Shown: piece after piece, positions 13,473-20,548 of the stretch
Position numbering within the stretch: position 1 is the stretch's first letter
Layout of the letters: each line of letters opens with the position of its first letter
From: a virus
Reading direction: 5' to 3' (one strand)
DNA length: 20,727 nucleotides
Virus record (IMG/VR): IMGVR_UViG_3300022752_000469
Span: 1 to 20,727 of that record
Program-made: the position numbers and the translations under genes
The notes under the pieces: generated by a model
Told to the model about the DNA's origin: nothing
The model's database searches: none
What the model saw: only the letters and a program-made list of their open reading frames with translations

Positions 13473-15056
13473 TTATACTGTTTTCTTTTCAACTTTTTGG
13501 TTTAATTTGAAATTTCTTACACCTTTAACAGCTCTAATGTCTTGTAATAATTGTTGTAAATCTTCATCTTTAAATCCAGAAGGATATGGGTGTGGATCAA
13601 CTTTAATTTTTATAATAGTACCGTAATTTGGGTTATTAGTAGCATACACATTTGGGTTTATGTCTTTAGAAGACACAATTGTTACACCAGGTAAAGAACG
13701 AATGTCTGAAAGAATATCTTTTTGAGGACGTTCTCTAGTATCTGTGTATAGAATACCTTCCATGTTGTATTGGGTTGATTCTTCTTTTAATATTTTTAAA
13801 GTTAAGGTTCCGTCACCTTTAATTAAACGGTGCCATTCACCTTTAGGTATTCTAATGGGTTGATTTATAGAAACTGGTAACTGGTTTTCAAGTTGAATTT
13901 TCCAATTTGTTTTACCTACAATTTCTATTATACGGTTTTCTTTATCACGATGCCACTTTAATTCGATTGGGTCAATGTTTTCGTTGAATTCACGAAGAAT
14001 GTATTTGTCGGTTGTTTCAAGGTCTTTGTATGGACGTTTTTTTTCATTTAATCCTAAATCAGACAAATCTACATCGTCTATATTATCTTCATCATTATTA
14101 GAAAAAGAACTCATAGCTCTTTCAGCATCTATAGTTTGCAAATACACTTGTATGTCTTCTAATTCATTTTCAATCCAAGCAATTTGGTCTTCACTTAAAG
14201 GTCTATCACCTACAACATTACTTATAAATGAAAAAAATTCATCTGGTTCCATTTGAAGAATAGCTGTATAAAAAACAACAAGTGTTCTTACATCAACATC
14301 TGGGGAAGTAAATGCTTTATATATGGTTTTTAATTTATTAAATATTATTGGACCATAACGAATATCTTCAGGTTCATATTCTAATCTATCAACTCTATCA
14401 ACTGTAGCTTGTGCTTCTTCATCACTACCTTTTAATCCAGTTTGTGCTAAAATACTCCAATAACCTTTTAAAATTTCATGGACCAACATTGGGAAACAAA
14501 TTGCTTCAGCAATGATTTTAGGACCTTCATTTTCAGTTACAATTTGAGATTTACCACCAGCTAAATTTTGGCCTGAAGCTATGGCAGCAAGCATCATGTT
14601 TATGGCTTGATCATCATTATATATGTCAAAAACTTGTTTCATTAATTCATTATACTTGTCATATAATGTTGAATTAATAGAACGTATTTGTTGAATAACA
14701 CTTTCTTTTTCAAATAAAGAATATAGTTCTTCAACTGACGCTCCTTGTACTAAAGCATTAGAGATGCGTCTTTGTTTTTCATATGGGTTATATTCTTCAA
14801 GAGTAACATTACTAACTATTCTAGCTTCTACATCAATATTATCCTCTACTAAAGTAGGATAATGATCTTTAACTATATCAATAGCTAATTGTGATAATTG
14901 AGATTTATATGGGGCTTCAATTGAAACTACAAGACTTAATAATTCTTGAGAAGATCTCATCATTTGCATAAGACTTTTTCCTCTAATTTTTTCAGAGGAT
15001 TTAGCCTTTAACTTAGCTATGATTTCAGGATCAAATATGTCTTGATACTTAGGCAT
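13473..15056 (-). CDS. Multi-domain phage protein with embedded cupin-like domain
   Basis: This 527-residue protein has no named function that I recognise. The N-terminal 320 residues are helical and resemble conserved proteins of marine T4-like phages (MMRSSQELLSLVVSIEAPYK; RRISNALVQGAS; AICFPMLVHEILKGYW at 185-200). An acidic linker (322-332) leads to an 83-residue domain at 342-424 with paired motifs LKWHRDKENR and IPKGEWHRLIKGDG, probably a small beta barrel of cupin type. It is a paralogue of the separate 85-residue gene at 17943-18200. The last 90 residues (TDTRERPQKDILSDIRSLPG; VDPHPYPSGFKDEDL) look like a ferredoxin-like alpha/beta domain. No type A or B leader is present. Its ATG overlaps the upstream stop as TAATG. 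Confidence 0.72.
   Translation of the reverse strand: MPKYQDIFDPEIIAKLKAKSSEKIRGKSLMQMMRSSQELLSLVVSIEAPYKSQLSQLAIDIVKDHYPTLVEDNIDVEARIVSNVTLEEYNPYEKQRRISNALVQGASVEELYSLFEKESVIQQIRSINSTLYDKYNELMKQVFDIYNDDQAINMMLAAIASGQNLAGGKSQIVTENEGPKIIAEAICFPMLVHEILKGYWSILAQTGLKGSDEEAQATVDRVDRLEYEPEDIRYGPIIFNKLKTIYKAFTSPDVDVRTLVVFYTAILQMEPDEFFSFISNVVGDRPLSEDQIAWIENELEDIQVYLQTIDAERAMSSFSNNDEDNIDDVDLSDLGLNEKKRPYKDLETTDKYILREFNENIDPIELKWHRDKENRIIEIVGKTNWKIQLENQLPVSINQPIRIPKGEWHRLIKGDGTLTLKILKEESTQYNMEGILYTDTRERPQKDILSDIRSLPGVTIVSSKDINPNVYATNNPNYGTIIKIKVDPHPYPSGFKDEDLQQLLQDIRAVKGVRNFKLNQKVEKKTV
13785..14033 (-). repeat. Duplicated cupin-like domain, embedded copy
   Basis: These bases encode residues 342-424 of the 527-residue protein. 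They match the gene at 17943-18200 over the full domain in protein (PYKDLE-TDKYI-REF-ENIDPIELKWHRD through IPKGEWH and the final K-I-x-K). They are also clearly similar in DNA, for example in the stretch ending at the RPYKDL codons. This is a domain-sized duplication some 4 kb apart. Confidence 0.8.
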
Positions 15057-15325
15057 TACTTTTTATTTTTAAGCATTTTGCTATACCTATTTCCTATTTT
15101 TTCAGCTATTTTTTCAGCTGTTTTTTCAGCTTTTGGTTTTTCTTTTATACCAGGTCCAGGTCTTTTTGTTCGAGAAGGTGTAGTTGTTGGTTGAGAAGGT
15201 GTAGTTGTTGGTTTTACTGGTGCTTCCTTTTTACGTGTTGGTGTTTCCTCTTCACGTATTGGTGCTTCAGCTAATACTTTTTCAATTTCTTCTCTGATGA
15301 TTTGTTTTAGTTCGTTAATTTTCAT
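15056..15325 (-). CDS. Short basic Pro/Thr/Lys-rich protein with type A leader
   Basis: This 89-residue protein has the clearest type A leader: MKINELKQIIREEIEKVLAE, cut expected after Glu20 before Ala21 (L-A-E/A). The mature part would be about 69 residues, unstructured and strongly basic. It has two imperfect copies of a TTTPSxPTTTPS-type repeat (about 40-51) and a helical AEKTAEKIAEKIG repeat (67-78). A small, basic, heat-stable-looking protein with a removable targeting peptide is what T4 IPI-IPIII look like in outline, though no sequence relation is claimed. It overlaps the upstream gene (ATGA) and the downstream gene (TAATG), so the three are probably translated together. Confidence 0.74.
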   Translation of the reverse strand: MKINELKQIIREEIEKVLAEAPIREEETPTRKKEAPVKPTTTPSQPTTTPSRTKRPGPGIKEKPKAEKTAEKIAEKIGNRYSKMLKNKK

Positions 15326-17943
15326 GATGTTGGTTTTTTATAAATATTAGTTAATTTTTGTCTCAATTCATTCATTGATTCAGGATCTGCTTCAGCATGC
15401 AACGCTAACATTACTTTTGCATTTTCGTTTATGTTACGTGTTCTTAGTTGTGTTACAAGATCATCGGGACTTGGTATTCTAAAGGAAGAATTTGTAGTAA
15501 CTATGTAATGTTGATTACCAGGTTGAAAAACTGCTGATCCTATGTATGCTCCACTTCTTAAACGAATAATATAAAGTTTAGAATTACCTGATTCAATTGT
15601 ATTTGAAACTTGTCCTCCATATTGTCTTAATAAATTGTTTCTACGAGATGCACCTCTATCACCTGCAAATCTACCAAGGATTTGTCCTGAAGATATTACA
15701 TTTCGTACATTTTGGGGTAAGGTATTAAAGCCTGCTGTTAATCCAAATTGTTCAATCATAGTTACAACATCTGGATTTGCCGCGGCGGCGGCTGGAGCTT
15801 GTCTAGGTGCTCCACCACCAGCTGGTCTTCCTCTTCTTCTAAGAGGGGCTAATTCTCTTTCTCCAGCACCAGGTGGTGTTGTTGCAGCATTTGCTTGTCC
15901 TCCAATGTATTGAGCAGCAGCACGTGGAGGAAAATTATAATTGATTAATCTACCTGAAGTGTTGGATATAAATTTACTGTTTCTAGGGTTAATTCGGTTT
16001 AATAAAATGTATTTGTCTTCTACTACTACAGCCATCCATCTTTCACCTAATGGTGGATTAGCGGCTATTATGTTTTGTTTATAACTTCGATTATATTGAC
16101 TATTTATAGCACCTATAATTTCATCACCTTGATATGCCCATCCTTTTGTTCTTGCATATTCAAAATATTCTCTAAGAACTTCAAGACTACTAGCAAAATT
16201 AGTTAAACCCGGTGATTCTCTCCAATTTGTTCTATTAAGATTATAATGAAATTGAGCTCTAAATGATGTTGATAATTCCCTATTATCTATTAATAATATT
16301 TCTTCATTTTCATCATCTAACATAACTACATAATCTATATTTCTTACAGTTGTTATTCTATTGTTAATTGGAATATTTTTTAATAGATTAACAAATGTAG
16401 TTTTGTCTATAGTGTTAGGAATACCACTTCCAAATAATTGTAAAATGTTGTTTTGAATACCTTCATTTTCTTCTGATTCTTCAGAATTAAGGACTCTTTG
16501 AACTTCTTCACTATCAAAAGGTATAGGTGTTATAGAATCATCTTTAATTTTATAAGAATTAAAACTATTAGAATCAACTAATATTTGTCCATCTTCTGTG
16601 TCTTTTACTATTATAGCCGAGTTTGGGTCTTCTTTAGCTTTTTCTATAACCTTATTGATAATTAATTTATCAATAGCTTCTTGAGATGCTAATTTTAAAA
16701 GATACCTAAAAGGAATAGTGTCTATTTCGGGATAGTCTGCTAAAAATTTAGAAGTACGTTTATTAAGTTTAATATTTGGATAATCAGCATCTTCTGTGTA
16801 TACTCCTACTTTTAAATCGTCGTCTAAAGTTAATAAAATTATAGCTTCACCATTTTTAGTAACATATATTCTTTCGTTGTTACTAAGATTCCATTTATTT
16901 AATTTAACTAATAATTTTTTAATGTCAAATGAAAATGTTTGTTTATCTAAATATTTTAAAGACACATTTGTTCTCATGTTAGCCATGATAGATCTTCTAT
17001 CTTGGTTAGAGAATTTATCTAAATATTTTAATAAAACTTCATCTTCAATAATATCATTGTTTAAAGCAATAAATTCAGCTATTTGTGGATAATTTGGAAG
17101 GTAAGTACTTACAAATTCATTATCACTAATATCTGAAAAAAATTCTGATTGGTTTTTTCTGGCTACTAGATATTGTTTTTTCATTTCAAATGAGAATTGA
17201 GTCCATTCTCTATAAGTAGCAGCTTTGTTTTTATATGTTTGAGTTATTTTCTCATTACTAGTTAAAGGGATATATCTTAAAACATTACTAAGATTAGGCA
17301 CTTCACTAAGCCAAGGAACCTCAGATACTAATTTATTAAAAGACATAGCATTAGACTCATATGGGCTATTCTGTCTATTAGTATAAACGTACCTTTTATT
17401 TTCATCAGATGTATCTCTAACCTGTATAGCAACAAAACTTAATTTATCAGTATTAGGTAAATTAGTATTTTTAGCAAGATAAAATGTAGGAAAGCCTCTA
17501 TCAGCATCGTACCTGTAATTACCATAAGAGCCTCTAGTTATGCACCATCTTTCACCTTGACCAAAATTAATACAGTTGCCTTCTTTACTACCATTATAAA
17601 TTACAATAGTATTATTATCATTATTATAAACAACGTCAGGAGTAATATCTGCTTGTTCAGGCATGTCTGCTCCAGCAGATGAAGTAACTAATTGTATTAA
17701 TTTAGATAAAGAGTATTTATGTAAGTCCTTTTCAGTAACTTTAGATGAATTTTTTAACTGGTCAAAACGTTGAATGTATGTTTTTAATTGTTCATCTGTA
17801 ATATTAATGTTTAAATCATTAGCATCTACTTTAAATTTATCAAAAAACTTTTGTCTGTTTCTATCAAGCTTTATTTCATCTTCATTTAAAGGATAACCCC
17901 AATTATAAACAACGTATGCTATAAACTTATGTATATTTTTCAC
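15322..17943 (-). CDS. Large phage protein with WC-motif domain and separate C-terminal domain
   Basis: This 873-residue protein is of unknown function. After a helical N-terminus comes a domain at about 103-200 with GQGERWCITRGSYGNYRYD (Trp133, Cys134) and a following FPTFYLAKN strand. The same W-C-[IT]-T, F/Y-R-Y, T-[FL]-Y arrangement occurs in the neighbouring LRR protein. I recall similar sequences in uncultured marine phages but no characterised activity. The middle (200-680) is helical to mixed. A GC-rich Ala/Pro/Gly/Arg linker (about 682-722) joins a C-terminal domain of about 150 residues containing a GQILGRFAGDRGASRRNN stretch. The start is GTG at 17943, overlapping the upstream TAG as TAGTG. 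No type A or B leader is visible. Confidence 0.72.
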   Translation of the reverse strand: MKNIHKFIAYVVYNWGYPLNEDEIKLDRNRQKFFDKFKVDANDLNINITDEQLKTYIQRFDQLKNSSKVTEKDLHKYSLSKLIQLVTSSAGADMPEQADITPDVVYNNDNNTIVIYNGSKEGNCINFGQGERWCITRGSYGNYRYDADRGFPTFYLAKNTNLPNTDKLSFVAIQVRDTSDENKRYVYTNRQNSPYESNAMSFNKLVSEVPWLSEVPNLSNVLRYIPLTSNEKITQTYKNKAATYREWTQFSFEMKKQYLVARKNQSEFFSDISDNEFVSTYLPNYPQIAEFIALNNDIIEDEVLLKYLDKFSNQDRRSIMANMRTNVSLKYLDKQTFSFDIKKLLVKLNKWNLSNNERIYVTKNGEAIILLTLDDDLKVGVYTEDADYPNIKLNKRTSKFLADYPEIDTIPFRYLLKLASQEAIDKLIINKVIEKAKEDPNSAIIVKDTEDGQILVDSNSFNSYKIKDDSITPIPFDSEEVQRVLNSEESEENEGIQNNILQLFGSGIPNTIDKTTFVNLLKNIPINNRITTVRNIDYVVMLDDENEEILLIDNRELSTSFRAQFHYNLNRTNWRESPGLTNFASSLEVLREYFEYARTKGWAYQGDEIIGAINSQYNRSYKQNIIAANPPLGERWMAVVVEDKYILLNRINPRNSKFISNTSGRLINYNFPPRAAAQYIGGQANAATTPPGAGERELAPLRRRGRPAGGGAPRQAPAAAAANPDVVTMIEQFGLTAGFNTLPQNVRNVISSGQILGRFAGDRGASRRNNLLRQYGGQVSNTIESGNSKLYIIRLRSGAYIGSAVFQPGNQHYIVTTNSSFRIPSPDDLVTQLRTRNINENAKVMLALHAEADPESMNELRQKLTNIYKKPTS
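15338..15347 (-). promoter_or_regulatory. Recurrent boundary motif ATATTTATAA, copy 8, inside a coding end
   Basis: Exact copy ending 12 bases before the ATG at 15325. Here it lies within the last codons of the upstream 873-residue gene, encoding the N-I-Y-K of its C-terminus. Retention of the motif at the usual distance from the next start, even where it must be translated, supports a function tied to the downstream gene. Confidence 0.4.
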
Positions 17944-18200
17944 TACTTATTAATTTTAAGAATTAAAGTACCATTTCCTTTAATAACTATATGCCATTCA
18001 CCTTTTGGTATAAATATGGGTTGATTTAAAGAAGTTGGTAGTTGATTTTCAAGTTGTACCATCCAATCTGTTTCTCCTATTATTTCTATTAAACGATCTT
18101 CTCTATCACGATGCCATTTTAGTTCAATAGGATCTATATTTTCGCTAAATTCACGAATAATATATTTATCTGTTATCTCAAGATCTTTATAAGGGAGCAT
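17943..18200 (-). CDS. Stand-alone cupin-like domain protein
   Basis: This 85-residue protein consists of only the domain found at residues 342-424 of the 527-residue protein. Its motifs include ENIDPIELKWHRDREDR (two of the paired Trp-His-Arg positions), a predicted strand pair around the DWMVQLENQLP motif, and IPKGEWHIVIKGNGTLILKI. The IPKGEWH core followed by a Gly turn resembles the second motif of small cupins, in which His residues bind metal; whether metal is bound here is not known. It starts at ATG 18200, overlapping the upstream stop (TAATG), and ends overlapping the next start (TAGTG). It is therefore coupled to both WC-domain genes. Confidence 0.72.
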   Translation of the reverse strand: MLPYKDLEITDKYIIREFSENIDPIELKWHRDREDRLIEIIGETDWMVQLENQLPTSLNQPIFIPKGEWHIVIKGNGTLILKINK

Positions 18201-19495
18201 TACATCACTATATTAAGTTTAAAAGAAGAAAAATTTACTATTTCACCACCTTTATCTTGAATTGCCTTAATAATTTGATTCCCATCATATTCATATTTTT
18301 TAGCTAAAGGAGTATCAGCTAATAGAAATCTATATACTTTAAGATTATTAGGCATCTCACTTACTTTTAAACTTCGAATATCTACAGTTGAACTTGTAAG
18401 ATTATCAGGTAATTTAGAGAATTGTGGGCATTGTTGAATTCTTATATATTTTGCTTTTATACCTTTTGGAAGTTCAGTAAATGAGGGACAATCATCTATA
18501 GTTAAATCTTCTATTTTATTTTTAGGTTTAGAAATAGAGGTTATAGCAGGACATCTAAATAACGCTAGAGATTTATATTTTATACCCTCAGGAATGGTTG
18601 TTATATTTGGACATTGGGATATAATAAGTTTACCTTTAACTACTAAATTATCAGGTAATTTAGTTATTTTAGAAGCAATTAATTTTAAATCACCTCCAAC
18701 TAAAGTTAAATCACTAGGAAGTTCAGAGTCTAGTTTTACTATCTCTAGTGGACCTTTACTTCCATTTTTAATATAATATTTCATCTGTTCAAGTTGAGCG
18801 CTACTTAATGCTAAATCTCGTTCTTTTTTAGAGCGTTTATTAACAAATATTGATTTATCAAGTCCTAATATTTTTAGATACGCGGGATACCAATTAGATG
18901 GGATATCTTTATCTTTTCCATCAAATATAACACTTATATTATTTTTGTCATTAACAACAACTGCTGATACAACTAAAGATGCCAAACCCTTGTCTTTTAA
19001 TTGTTGTATTATTTCAGGAGATTTAACTTTTATATAATAGAGAGTTTTGTTTTGATCATGGTAATAAATTCTAAAATGATCTGGGATTTTATAAGTGGTA
19101 CACCAGGCTGAATCTTTGCTGCCATCTTTACATACTCTATAAGCGTAGGTAGATAAGCCTAATTTGCGAGATGCAGCGTGGGTATGAGGTACTTGTACTA
19201 TAATATTTTCATTATCAATTATAGTTTCAAAATCTGATTCTAGATCTTTAGAAGATTTACCTACTGTTGATGATAAGCTACTAAAAATTTCTTCAGGAGA
19301 TTTTCCTTGAGATACACCATCTTTAACTTGTTTTAAAATATCAGGGTAAGTCATACCCTTAGCATTTAATGAATTTAATTTACTATCAAATTCACTAGTA
19401 CGTTCAGCACCTAATGCTTTAGCTATACTATCTAACTGTTGCTTGTTAAGTTCAGTTAATAATATTTCTTTTAATATGTTAGTTAGTTTAATCAT
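18200..19495 (-). CDS. WC-domain and leucine-rich-repeat-like protein with type A leader
   Basis: This 431-residue protein is of unknown function. The N-terminus MIKLTNILKEILLTELNKQQ is a type A leader with L-K-E (8-10) and L-T-E (13-15) sites. The middle carries the WC domain (SKDSAWCTTYKIPDHFRIYY; Trp131, Cys132), shared with the 873-residue protein. From about 265 to 400 are six or so repeats of about 20 residues with the pattern L-P-x-x-[IL]-x-x-x-x-[IL]-x-[IL]-x-x-C-P, an LRR-like solenoid. In bacteria LP-type LRRs often bind proteins. I prefer ATG at 19495, which overlaps the upstream stop as ATGA and puts the leader at the N-terminus. An ATG at 19510 would add five residues. Confidence 0.74.
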   Translation of the reverse strand: MIKLTNILKEILLTELNKQQLDSIAKALGAERTSEFDSKLNSLNAKGMTYPDILKQVKDGVSQGKSPEEIFSSLSSTVGKSSKDLESDFETIIDNENIIVQVPHTHAASRKLGLSTYAYRVCKDGSKDSAWCTTYKIPDHFRIYYHDQNKTLYYIKVKSPEIIQQLKDKGLASLVVSAVVVNDKNNISVIFDGKDKDIPSNWYPAYLKILGLDKSIFVNKRSKKERDLALSSAQLEQMKYYIKNGSKGPLEIVKLDSELPSDLTLVGGDLKLIASKITKLPDNLVVKGKLIISQCPNITTIPEGIKYKSLALFRCPAITSISKPKNKIEDLTIDDCPSFTELPKGIKAKYIRIQQCPQFSKLPDNLTSSTVDIRSLKVSEMPNNLKVYRFLLADTPLAKKYEYDGNQIIKAIQDKGGEIVNFSSFKLNIVM

Positions 19496-19875
19496 TTTGT
19501 TTTTCCCCATTTTTTGCCTTTGCCAGGTGTTTTACATTGAGATGGTGTGGGGCGACATGAAGGGTATTTAGCACGTTTTTCTCCTTCTTTTCTACCACAA
19601 GGCTTACATTTACCGTCTCTACAAGTATTACAGTCTACCCACCCACCTGTTTTACCAGGAGCACCTTTACGTTTGAACCAGGTGCGGAGGGTTTCTTTTT
19701 GTTTTTCAGTTAATTCATCCTCTTTTAAATCTTTCCAAATTTCACCCTTACGGCATCTAACAATTGCACCTGATTTATAAGCAGATGGTTTATCGTATTT
19801 GCGATCAGCAATACGTTTACATCTGTCTTCTTTTTTTTCTAAAAGAAGTTGAAGGAGTATGTGTGTTAGTTTCAT
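19492..19875 (-). CDS. Small Cys-rich basic protein with type A leader
   Basis: This 127-residue basic protein starts MKLTHILLQLLLEKKEDR, a type A leader with an L-L-E site (11-13). Then comes a motif seen in small marine-phage proteins (KPSAYKSGAIVRCRKGEIWK). The second half is a likely metal-binding module: WVDCNTCRDGKCKPCGRKEG has C-x2-C-x4-C-x2-C spacing, with two more Cys in SCRPTPSQC, ending in a Gly/Lys-rich tail. It resembles the DUF5872-type proteins of phages and giant viruses, which I recall only by pattern. ATG at 19875 follows the GIY-YIG stop by 4 bases. The longer frame to 19932 would need a TTG start inside that gene. Confidence 0.74.
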   Translation of the reverse strand: MKLTHILLQLLLEKKEDRCKRIADRKYDKPSAYKSGAIVRCRKGEIWKDLKEDELTEKQKETLRTWFKRKGAPGKTGGWVDCNTCRDGKCKPCGRKEGEKRAKYPSCRPTPSQCKTPGKGKKWGKTK

Positions 19876-19879
19876 ATGA

Positions 19880-20506
19880 TTATACATATTGAGCCCTATA
19901 TTGCTTATTCTTAATAGTTTGAGCTTTCCCAATAAGTTGACATCTTACTGTTTCTGGGTTAATTTGAAGATCAAGAGCTAAATCATGATAGCTAGGATAT
20001 GTTTGGATGTATTCACCTGATGTTTTATATAAAGCTACAGGGTTACCTTTTCCTTTATTAGGACTTATTCTGCCTTTATGAGCTTTAGATACATTAGGTT
20101 TAGGGCCATCGGGTTTACCTTTTTTAGATGTTGTTGAACCTGTTTTGGCTTTAGATATTTTTTCGCAAGTTTCTTTTGAGAATTTACGTCCTGTTAGTTT
20201 TTCACTAACTGTCTTTTTAGTTTCTTCTTTATGAAGATTATTTCCTCTAGCATCATTAGTCATATTATAAAACATTGAATTTCCAGCTGCGTTAAATTTT
20301 GTCAAATAATATGTTTCCATAACTCGAGCATCTCCCTCACCTTCCCATAATATTTCTCTAGTGAAATTTTCTTTACCATGTTTTTTTAAAGCATTTTTTA
20401 ATGCTTTTCCACTACCATAATAGTTTTCATCAACTTGAGTCTTTCTAGAAGATCCAATATATTTTTTATTGTTGATGACATTAGTTATAAGATAAACATA
20501 AGCCAT
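19880..20506 (-). CDS. GIY-YIG homing endonuclease with NUMOD3-like repeats
   Basis: This 208-residue protein has a compact N-terminal GIY-YIG domain: YVYLITNVINNKKYIGSSRK gives both signature strands, with Arg21, Glu64 (RVMETYYLTKF) and Asn81 in the expected places. NUMOD3-type motifs follow (SEKLTGRKFSKETCEKISKA, then VSKAHKGRISPNKGKG at about 139-154). A C-terminal helix-turn-helix-like module (155-208) should read DNA sequence. It differs from the endonuclease at 9366-9974 in all but the domain plan, so the two are separate arrivals. It is the only gene here with a strong Shine-Dalgarno sequence (GGAGGGA, 5 bases before ATG 20506), and it separates two small basic Cys-containing genes. 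Confidence 0.92.
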   Translation of the reverse strand: MAYVYLITNVINNKKYIGSSRKTQVDENYYGSGKALKNALKKHGKENFTREILWEGEGDARVMETYYLTKFNAAGNSMFYNMTNDARGNNLHKEETKKTVSEKLTGRKFSKETCEKISKAKTGSTTSKKGKPDGPKPNVSKAHKGRISPNKGKGNPVALYKTSGEYIQTYPSYHDLALDLQINPETVRCQLIGKAQTIKNKQYRAQYV

Positions 20507-20521
20507 ATTCCCTCCAATTTA

Positions 20522-20531
20522 TTATAAATAT
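20522..20531 (-). promoter_or_regulatory. Recurrent boundary motif ATATTTATAA, copy 9
   Basis: Exact copy in the 42-bp gap before the GIY-YIG gene, ending 15 bases before its ATG. The strong GGAGGGA ribosome-binding site lies between the motif and the start codon. Confidence 0.4.
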
Positions 20532-20548
20532 TGGGGGTGTAGCTTCCC

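Noticed and set aside
15100-15260. Short direct repeats that could suggest a CRISPR or repeat array
   Set aside because: They are in-frame codon repeats for TTTPS and AEK(T/I) peptides in the Pro/Thr/Lys-rich protein, with no spacers.
18008-18017. Another TATAAATAT inside the small cupin-like gene
   Set aside because: It lies mid-gene, encoding the I-F-I-P of the domain core, and no start codon follows at the usual distance.
19876-19932. Longer N-terminus of the Cys-rich gene
   Set aside because: It requires a TTG start inside the endonuclease gene. The ATG at 19875 restores the type A leader and follows the stop by 4 bases.
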